This document shows positions 6,210 through 11,162 of a stretch of DNA of 11,162 bases, in pieces. The notes under the pieces are model-generated. The model ran no database searches. It was not told the origin of the DNA and saw only the letters and a program-made list of their open reading frames with translations. Source of the DNA: ZLKRG08 sp964654815 (GTDB lineage Bacteria; Actinomycetota; Actinomycetes; Nanopelagicales; Nanopelagicaceae). The DNA lies in NCBI GenBank assembly GCA_964654815.1, contig CAZZLH010000033.1:1-11162 (forward strand), in the 5' to 3' direction. The position numbers and the translations under genes were made by a program. Within the stretch, counting starts at the first letter, position 1, and each line of letters starts with the position of its first letter.

Positions 6210-6794
6210 ATGGAAAGTGGAAAAAGCTGGCGGTTATATGGCCATCCCAGCGCGGCAACCTCAGCGCTTTCCGCTGCTTTAGCGGCGCCAATTTCGCAAC
6301 ATGTTGAATCCGAGATTTCCGCCGCCATTTTTGCAATTAATGCCAGCTCTGGGATCGATCAAAGAACCATTGAGCTCTGGCATGAATTCGATGAATTACT
6401 AATGCCAAGAATCTTGGTGATTACTGGTTTTAATGAAGGTTTACAAGACTTCGATGATGCAGTGCTTCTCGCAAAGCGATTACTCGATGATGTCGCAACA
6501 CCATTCTTGGTACTCCATGACGACCATGGGAATCCTTGCGCGCTGATCGACCTAGAAAAGTTAGTGATTAATAATTATCAGAGCGGAGAGGTGTCTAAAG
6601 CAGAACCAGAACATATTGAGTTGGTAAATGAATTTCGTATCGAGTACCTCGCTCAATTAGAAGCGGCTGGTGAAGATGGCTTTGCCACTGGCATCTTTTT
6701 CCCTGCGATACCAGTCCTATTAAATGACCCGGAATTCAATCTGGGAGTTGATATCGTCAAGCGATATTTGGATTGCTTACCAAGCTTTAGCTAG
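6210..6794 (+). CDS. EF-G2-like GTPase domain lacking nucleotide-binding motifs (pseudo-GTPase)
   Basis: 194 aa, the only confident plus-strand gene. Residues 38-190 follow the G domain of actinobacterial EF-G-like proteins (FusA2/EF-G2 type): SAAIFAINASSGIDQRTIELW, then MPRILVITGFN, DFDDAVLLAKRLL, TPFLVLHDDHGNPCALIDL, a Glu-rich helix, GIFFPAIPVLL and GVDIVKRYLDCLPSF, ending where domain II would begin. The nucleotide motifs are lost: GHPSAATS (11-18) stands at the P-loop with Ala-Thr for Gly-Lys; only about seven residues lie between the P-loop helix and the next strand, so switch I and the DTPG motif are deleted; and TGFN (72-75) replaces [NT]KxD. It therefore should not bind or hydrolyse GTP in the usual way. 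ATG 6210 is preferred over an upstream TTG at 6186 because of the TAGGCT box 7 bases before it. The stop overlaps the convergent HIT gene by 18 bases. The intact frame argues for a functional protein; role unknown. Confidence 0.82.
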   Translation: MESGKSWRLYGHPSAATSALSAALAAPISQHVESEISAAIFAINASSGIDQRTIELWHEFDELLMPRILVITGFNEGLQDFDDAVLLAKRLLDDVATPFLVLHDDHGNPCALIDLEKLVINNYQSGEVSKAEPEHIELVNEFRIEYLAQLEAAGEDGFATGIFFPAIPVLLNDPEFNLGVDIVKRYLDCLPSFS

Positions 6795-7304
6795 CGCAGC
6801 TCTGGTTTCGTGTAATAACTGAGGCAGAACTTTGGTCTGGCCAATAATTGGCATGAAATTTGCATCCCCACTCCAGCGAGGCACCACATGCTGGTGGATA
6901 TGCGCTGCAACTCCCGCTCCGCTAACTGCTCCTTGATTCATCCCTAAATTAAACCCAGCGGGATTAGATACTTTACGAATCGTGGTCATTGCATGTGCAG
7001 TCAGGGCGCTAATTTCATTCCGTTCTGATTCAGTTAGATCTGTTAAATCAGGTAAATGGCGATAGGCGCATATCAAAAGATGACCTGGGTTGTAGGGATA
7101 GAGATTCATGACCACATAAGCCTCTGCACCGCGATGAACTATCAATCCAGATTCATCATCAAGCGTTGGGATGTTGCAGAACGGGCAAGGCACATCGTTA
7201 CCATCTAGAGGGCGATTCTCACCTCTGAGATATTCCAATCTATGTGGCGCCCAAAGTCTCTGCCACGCATCTGGCATCCCGGCGCCACCGATTAACTCCG
7301 CCAC
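6777..7304 (-). CDS. HIT-family nucleotide phosphorylase/hydrolase (Rv2613c-like Ap4A enzyme)
   Basis: This 175-aa histidine-triad protein carries HIHQHVV with His135, His137 and His139, inside GVAAHIHQHVVPRWSGDANF, plus NLYPYNPGHLLI (68-79) and GFNLGMNQG that form the nucleotide pocket. CPFC (Cys40, Cys43) looks like half of a zinc site. The mycobacterial counterpart at this position, Rv2613c, is a diadenosine tetraphosphate (Ap4A) phosphorylase, so breakdown of Ap4A, a side product of aminoacyl-tRNA synthetases such as the adjacent ThrS, is a reasonable inference; a hydrolase is possible. Start: GTG 7304 lies 9 bases after the thrS stop with CAGG about 5 bases upstream; ATG 7277 (166 aa) is a real alternative because the N-terminus varies in the family. 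The 3' end converges on and overlaps the plus-strand gene by 18 bases. Confidence 0.92.
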   Translation of the reverse strand: MAELIGGAGMPDAWQRLWAPHRLEYLRGENRPLDGNDVPCPFCNIPTLDDESGLIVHRGAEAYVVMNLYPYNPGHLLICAYRHLPDLTDLTESERNEISALTAHAMTTIRKVSNPAGFNLGMNQGAVSGAGVAAHIHQHVVPRWSGDANFMPIIGQTKVLPQLLHETRAALAKAW

Positions 7305-7313
7305 TTAAACCTG

Positions 7314-9302
7314 CTAAACCTGTTTGCGTTCTTTGATGGTCTGCAGGATTTCTGTGATCGCCTCTGCTATCGGAATGCCATTCTTCTGCGCTCCATCGCG
7401 ATATCTGAAGGAAACTGCGCCATTTTTCTGATCTTCTTCACCGGCAATTAACATATAAGGAATTTTTTCTAATTGTGCATTGCGCACTTTCTTCTGCATG
7501 CGATCATCAGATAGATCAATCTCAGCTCTAATACCTTGGGAGCGCATCTGTGCCACGATTTCTTGCAGATATGGCGCAAAAGCGTCTGCAACTGGAATTG
7601 CCATAACTTGAACCGGCGCAAGCCATGGTGGGAAAGCTCCGGCGTAATGCTCCGTCAATACACCGAAGAATCTCTCAATAGATCCAAAAAGCGCTCTATG
7701 AATCATTACTGGAGTTTGACGTGAACCATCACTTGCCTGATATTCCATCTCGAATCTCTGAGGCAACTGGAAATCGACTTGGATAGTCGACATCTGCCAA
7801 GTTCTGCCAATGGCATCCTTTGCTTGCACCGAGATCTTGGGTCCGTAAAAGGCTGCCCCGCCTGGATCGAGTACCAGTTCGAGCTTCTGCGCTTCTGCGG
7901 CTTTCTGGAGCGTCTCCGTTGCCGCCTCCCAGTCAGAATCTGAACCAACATATTTCTCTGGGTTCTTGGTCGAAAGTTCAAGATAGAAATCTTGTAATCC
8001 ATAATCGCGTAATAAATTCAGTACGAAGGTAAGAAGTGAATCCAACTCCCCTGCCATCTGTTCCTTGGTGCAGAAAATATGGGCATCATCCTGAGTGAAT
8101 CCACGTGCGCGGGTAATGCCATGAATTACGCCCGACTTCTCGTAGCGATATACCGTGCCGAATTCGAATGCCCGCATCGGTAATTCTCGATATGAACGGC
8201 CGCGAGATTTGTAAATCAATATGTGCATCGGGCAGTTCATCGGCTTCATGTAGTACTTCTGCCCTGGTTTCTTGATGGTGCCATCAGCATGAAGCTCTTC
8301 ATCCATGACCATTGGTGGATACATGCCCTCTGAGTACCAATCTAGATGGCCCGATACCTCAAACAATGTGGACTTGGTTAAATGTGGAGTGTAAACAAAT
8401 TGATAACCCTCTTCGATGTGGCGCTTACGGGAATAGTCCTCCATCGCCATTCGAACTACGCCACCTTTAGGGTGAAAGACTGCTAAACCAGAACCGATCT
8501 CATCTGGGAAGGAGAAGAGATCCAATTCATTTCCTAGTCGGCGATGATCGCGTTTCTCCGCTTCGGCCAATAAATCTAAATAGCTCTGCAACTCCTCAGC
8601 CGAAGGCCAAGCCGTGCCATATATTCGCTGCAACATGGGATTCTTCTCAGAGCCACGCCAATAAGCGCCTGCGGTGCGCATCAACTTAAAGGCCGGAATA
8701 TGTTTTGTGGAAGGCAGATGCGGACCGCGACATAGATCTGACCAAACTGGCTGTCCATCACGACCTAAGTTGTCGTAAATGGTTAACTCTGCGCCACCTA
8801 CCTCTACAGAGGTTTCATCGCCTTGATCGCTCTTTAAGCCAATCAATTCGCACTTATAAGGTTCCTTGGCTAATTCCTTTAAAGCATCTGATTCATTAGT
8901 GACGCGACGTTTGAAGCGCTGGCCATCTTTGATGATCTTGCGCATGGCGCTTTCCAACTTCTCCAAATCATCGGGGGTAAATGGACGATCGGGATCGAAG
9001 TCGTAATAGAAACCATCCTTAATTGGAGGTCCGATTCCAAGTTTGGTTTCGGGAAATACCTGTTGAACCGCCTGAGCCATCACGTGTGCTGTCGAATGGC
9101 GAAGTACATTCAAACCATCTGGCGAAGATATCGAGACACCTTCGACTAAATCGCCATCTTTCAATTCGGTCCAGAGATCTCGCAGCTCGCCATTTACGCG
9201 ACAGACCACAATATCTTTAGCTTCGGCGAAGATATGGGTTGGGCGCTGATCTGCAGCTACCGACCGCGGTTGGCCATCAACCTTGATGGAGATTTCTGAC
9301 AT
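7314..9302 (-). CDS. thrS: Threonyl-tRNA synthetase
   Basis: This 662-aa cytoplasmic class II synthetase charges tRNA-Thr. Domains in order: TGS domain (about 1-62); editing domain with HSTAH (His69, His73) and LCRGPH (Cys191, His195), which clears Ser-tRNA-Thr; catalytic core from about 260 to 545 with zinc ligands Cys357 (MNCPMH), His408 (DDAHIFC) and His535 (MIHRALFGS), and class II motif 2 in FEFGTVYRYEKSG; and anticodon-binding domain from about 560 with DDRMQKKVRNAQLEKIPY. All editing and catalytic residues are present, so it is a full-length bacterial enzyme. ATG 9302 fits the family N-terminus and has TAAGGT just upstream, which can be read as an AAGG ribosome-binding site at 7 bases or as a -10 box at 6 bases. 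The HIT gene follows after 9 bases, as in M. tuberculosis (Rv2614c-Rv2613c). Confidence 0.99.
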   Translation of the reverse strand: MSEISIKVDGQPRSVAADQRPTHIFAEAKDIVVCRVNGELRDLWTELKDGDLVEGVSISSPDGLNVLRHSTAHVMAQAVQQVFPETKLGIGPPIKDGFYYDFDPDRPFTPDDLEKLESAMRKIIKDGQRFKRRVTNESDALKELAKEPYKCELIGLKSDQGDETSVEVGGAELTIYDNLGRDGQPVWSDLCRGPHLPSTKHIPAFKLMRTAGAYWRGSEKNPMLQRIYGTAWPSAEELQSYLDLLAEAEKRDHRRLGNELDLFSFPDEIGSGLAVFHPKGGVVRMAMEDYSRKRHIEEGYQFVYTPHLTKSTLFEVSGHLDWYSEGMYPPMVMDEELHADGTIKKPGQKYYMKPMNCPMHILIYKSRGRSYRELPMRAFEFGTVYRYEKSGVIHGITRARGFTQDDAHIFCTKEQMAGELDSLLTFVLNLLRDYGLQDFYLELSTKNPEKYVGSDSDWEAATETLQKAAEAQKLELVLDPGGAAFYGPKISVQAKDAIGRTWQMSTIQVDFQLPQRFEMEYQASDGSRQTPVMIHRALFGSIERFFGVLTEHYAGAFPPWLAPVQVMAIPVADAFAPYLQEIVAQMRSQGIRAEIDLSDDRMQKKVRNAQLEKIPYMLIAGEEDQKNGAVSFRYRDGAQKNGIPIAEAITEILQTIKERKQV

Positions 9303-9308
9303 GTGCCA

Positions 9309-9314
9309 ACCTTA
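9309..9314 (-). promoter_or_regulatory. TAAGGT before thrS: -10 box or ribosome-binding site
   Basis: On the minus strand TAAGGT ends 6 bases before the thrS ATG. It fits TANNNT at leaderless spacing but also holds AAGG at a normal Shine-Dalgarno distance, so the two readings cannot be separated by eye. The 44-base gap to pabC is too short for a T-box leader. Confidence 0.35.
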
Positions 9315-9346
9315 CCGAATCGTTAAAGAATCCCACCATTAATTGG

Positions 9347-10060
9347 CTATTTGCCCTTGAAAGTGGCCATCAATTGGTGAATTGCTTGATGCATTTCGCT
9401 GTCAATTATCAATTCTCGATCACCTATCGCACCAATACTTTGTGCATTTCGCAAGGAAGTAAGCAACAGCCCGGATTGAACAGCAACTAACTCAGTCTCA
9501 TTGATTCTACGAACTGATGCTAAACCTGCTTCTAAAACCAGCGCGCGCACCACACCATTTAGAATGCCGCTGGATAGTGGCGGGGTAAACCATTGATCTT
9601 CAATTTTTAAAAGTAGAGAGGCCACCGAAGTTTCAGATACTTGGCCATCTTCGGTGAGCACAATGCCATCGTCATAACCGAAAGCTTTGATTTTCTCCAG
9701 CAACTCCAAATTTTTGTAGGGATATTCCTTGTTCCGCAACTCATAATTATCCGATCTGGTCTCAACGATCATTAATCGAGCTGGATCCTTTGGGTCTTGA
9801 TATTCAGAGTAGGCAATGGAGAATTCCCCGGCTCTATCAAAATGCCAGCGTAAACGTCCTAACGGATAATCGCAGGAGCGAATCACCTGGTAGCTGGCAT
9901 CTGCCACTTCTGATTCAGTAGGTATCGAAAAACCTAGTCGATCTGCGCTCTCTTTAGCACGGCAATGATGGCGATGCAGTGCGAAGACTTGATTGTCTTG
10001 CACGCGTATGGTTTCGAATATTCCAGATCCCTTGGCCCAATCATCACCAATAAATTTCAT
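9347..10060 (-). CDS. pabC: Aminodeoxychorismate lyase (class IV PLP aminotransferase fold), PabC-like
   Basis: This 237-aa fold-type IV PLP enzyme is predicted to split 4-amino-4-deoxychorismate into p-aminobenzoate and pyruvate for folate synthesis. Visible landmarks are the N-terminal GSGIFETIRV, the catalytic lysine in YPYKNLELL (Lys116), GYDDGIVLTEDGQVSETSVASLLL with Glu143 that contacts the PLP ring nitrogen, PPLSSGILNGVVR, and TSLRNAQSI, which binds the cofactor phosphate. Length is slightly short of E. coli PabC (about 270). Branched-chain or D-amino-acid aminotransferases share the fold, but the four-base ATGA overlap with pabB upstream argues for the lyase. The N-terminus is short before GSGIFET, lacking the usual first strand pair, yet the coupled ATG leaves little room for another start. 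Its PLP cofactor is the product of the pdxS/pdxT pair in this same window. Confidence 0.9.
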   Translation of the reverse strand: MKFIGDDWAKGSGIFETIRVQDNQVFALHRHHCRAKESADRLGFSIPTESEVADASYQVIRSCDYPLGRLRWHFDRAGEFSIAYSEYQDPKDPARLMIVETRSDNYELRNKEYPYKNLELLEKIKAFGYDDGIVLTEDGQVSETSVASLLLKIEDQWFTPPLSSGILNGVVRALVLEAGLASVRRINETELVAVQSGLLLTSLRNAQSIGAIGDRELIIDSEMHQAIHQLMATFKGK

Positions 10061-11079
10061 CTAAGCAGACCTGACGCAATAGAAATCAATCTGGCGGCTT
10101 TTAATTCTGTCTCTTCCCATTCTGCTGCAGGATCGCTGGCCCATGTGATTCCGGCACCGGTGCCAAATTTTACTGAGGCCCCATCGCTCCAAAAGGTTCG
10201 AATCGCAACAGCGAGTTCAGCACGATCTTTATGGATCCAGCCGAATGCACCGCAGTACGGACCTCTATCCACTTTCTCATATCTTTCGATTAATTTAATG
10301 GCAGAACTTTTAGGGGCACCACTTACGGATCCTGGTGGCAAGGTTGCGGAAAATATCTCGCTCCAAGTTACATCCGGGCGCAAAGTGCCCTCAATATCGC
10401 TAACCAAATGGGTCAAACCTGGAAGCTCCTCAGTGGCTAGCAATTTCGGTACCTTGATCGTATCTTTGATGCATACCCGGCCCAAATCATTTCGCATCAA
10501 ATCTACGATCATTACATTCTCTGACTCGTCTTTCTCTGGGAAAGGGCCAACCAAACCGCTCTTTCTGGTTCCTTTTATTGGCGAAGTTTTCAGAGTGTCA
10601 CCTGTTCGAATCAGAAAAGTCTCAGGAGAAGCTGATGCGATTTCCAATCCAGGCAGCCTTAAGAATCCTGCAAATCGCGCTGGGTTGTTTGCCAAGATGC
10701 CGGCAACCAATCCTTCGATACTTTGATTGCTGACAAGGCTTAACACTCGGCACGCATTAACTTGATAAACATTCCCAGCTGCTATCTCTTGGCGAAAATT
10801 CTCGACCAGCTGCGAGTAACTTTCTTTGCTATGCGAGGAGCGCCAAGTTGAATCGCGAAGTGGCTGATATGGCCGATCCCAATCTTGCTGAGTAACTTTG
10901 GCAAACTTGGCACCAGTAAATTCACCATTGAATGAGGTGGTTATAGCCCAGAACCCATCGTCTAAATCTGCGGGATCATTGGTAATTGCAATTAAATCAG
11001 TTGCTAATTGACCTCCCATCCAGAAAAGCGGTTCACCGACCTGGTCGGAATTCAATGAGCCCCTACTTAATAACCCCAT
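10057..11079 (-). CDS. pabB: Aminodeoxychorismate synthase component I (PabB)
   Basis: This 340-aa chorismate-binding enzyme converts chorismate and ammonia to 4-amino-4-deoxychorismate. SASPETFL (148-155), PIKGTRKSG with Lys169, ENVMIVDLMRNDLGR (187-201), HLVSDIEG (224-231), LPPGSVSGAPK (247-257) and YCGAFGW (275-281) are all present. The Lys of PIKGT marks PabB, where it is the covalent nucleophile; TrpE has Ala there. It is shorter than E. coli PabB (about 450), with most of the N-terminal domain reduced, as in several actinobacterial homologues. No PabA glutaminase is adjacent, so ammonia must come from a subunit encoded elsewhere. ATG 11079 is chosen because a TAGGTT box ends 7 bases upstream; the frame stays open to the window edge without an ATG, GTG or TTG, so a longer form starting outside cannot be excluded. 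It overlaps pabC by four bases. Confidence 0.95.
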   Translation of the reverse strand: MGLLSRGSLNSDQVGEPLFWMGGQLATDLIAITNDPADLDDGFWAITTSFNGEFTGAKFAKVTQQDWDRPYQPLRDSTWRSSHSKESYSQLVENFRQEIAAGNVYQVNACRVLSLVSNQSIEGLVAGILANNPARFAGFLRLPGLEIASASPETFLIRTGDTLKTSPIKGTRKSGLVGPFPEKDESENVMIVDLMRNDLGRVCIKDTIKVPKLLATEELPGLTHLVSDIEGTLRPDVTWSEIFSATLPPGSVSGAPKSSAIKLIERYEKVDRGPYCGAFGWIHKDRAELAVAIRTFWSDGASVKFGTGAGITWASDPAAEWEETELKAARLISIASGLLR

Positions 11080-11086
11080 GCTTAAT

Positions 11087-11092
11087 AACCTA
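11087..11092 (-). promoter_or_regulatory. Candidate -10 box for leaderless pabB transcription
   Basis: On the minus strand TAGGTT fits TANNNT and ends 7 bases before ATG 11079, the same spacing as at pdxS and the plus-strand pseudo-GTPase gene. No Shine-Dalgarno is convincing. The box supports ATG 11079 as the pabB start. No clear -35 was recognised; a 9-base tandem repeat lies about 19 to 38 bases further upstream. Confidence 0.45.
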
Positions 11093-11110
11093 GCGGTAAT
11101 TGGGGCTTTT

Positions 11111-11130
11111 GCACCGCTTGCACCGCTTGC
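11111..11130. repeat. Tandem 9-bp repeat upstream of pabB
   Basis: Two perfect copies of GCACCGCTT followed by GC. On the minus strand, in the pabB frame, it would read as Ala-Ser-Gly repeats, typical of a flexible linker; as non-coding DNA it would sit around the -35 region of the pabB promoter. The surrounding 83 bases (11080-11162) contain no other feature I can support. Confidence 0.7.
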
Positions 11131-11162
11131 GCTAGATTTGGCCCACTTAACTTGGCGAGAAA

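Noticed and set aside
6777..6794. Transcription terminator between the convergent HIT and plus-strand genes
   Set aside because: The genes overlap by 18 bases; AGCTTTAGCT is a small imperfect inverted repeat without a GC-rich stem or T-tract.
7314..9302. Short frames on both strands inside thrS
   Set aside because: thrS is full length with all catalytic residues; the other frames are shadows.
9303..9346. T-box or other riboswitch before thrS
   Set aside because: The gap is 44 bases, far too short for a T-box, and no stem-loop is evident.
9965..10726. Plus-strand open frame of 253 codons opposite pabC/pabB
   Set aside because: It lies antisense to pabB and pabC, whose motifs are unmistakable, and its translation shows no recognisable domain and serine-rich, antisense-like composition.

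Overview
The window reads as chromosomal DNA of a streamlined, moderate-GC actinobacterium, and by inference a freshwater acI/Nanopelagicales-type lineage. The phylum call rests on an almost intact phosphatidylinositol mannoside (PIM) block (pgsA, patA, pimA) in the order known from Mycobacterium tuberculosis (thrS Rv2614c, HIT Rv2613c, pgsA1 Rv2612c, patA Rv2611c, pimA Rv2610c, Rv2609c, pdxS Rv2606c, pdxT Rv2604c, yebC Rv2603c). The lineage call rests on base composition that looks near or below 50% GC, tiny intergenic gaps, many overlapping genes and apparently leaderless starts. No mobile element, CRISPR array, tRNA or rRNA is visible, and no gene-free stretch longer than about 85 bases.

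Right to left, following the dominant minus strand: pabB and pabC (11079-9347, 4-base overlap) make p-aminobenzoate for folate. After 44 bases come thrS (threonyl-tRNA synthetase) and a HIT-family Ap4A-type enzyme (9302-6777). Then, on the plus strand, sits a 194-aa gene (6210-6794), the only confident plus-strand gene. It looks like an EF-G2-type GTPase domain stripped of its nucleotide-binding motifs, inserted where HIT and pgsA are adjacent in mycobacteria. Divergent from it, a tight minus-strand run encodes pgsA (phosphatidylinositol phosphate synthase), patA (PIM acyltransferase), pimA (first PIM mannosyltransferase), a small LemA-like membrane protein, a DUF3048/YerB-like lipoprotein, pdxS and pdxT (pyridoxal 5'-phosphate synthase), then yebC, which runs off the left edge.

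The PIM genes form one pathway: CDP-diacylglycerol plus inositol phosphate gives PIP, then PI, then mannosylated and acylated PIM. PdxS and PdxT form one complex in which glutaminase-derived ammonia feeds PLP synthesis. PLP is also the cofactor of PabC.

The most interesting points are the pseudo-GTPase, the divergent promoter pair that appears to share the TA of two -10 boxes in a 23-base spacer, and a repeated arrangement TANNNT plus 6-7 bases plus ATG before five genes, suggesting leaderless transcription.
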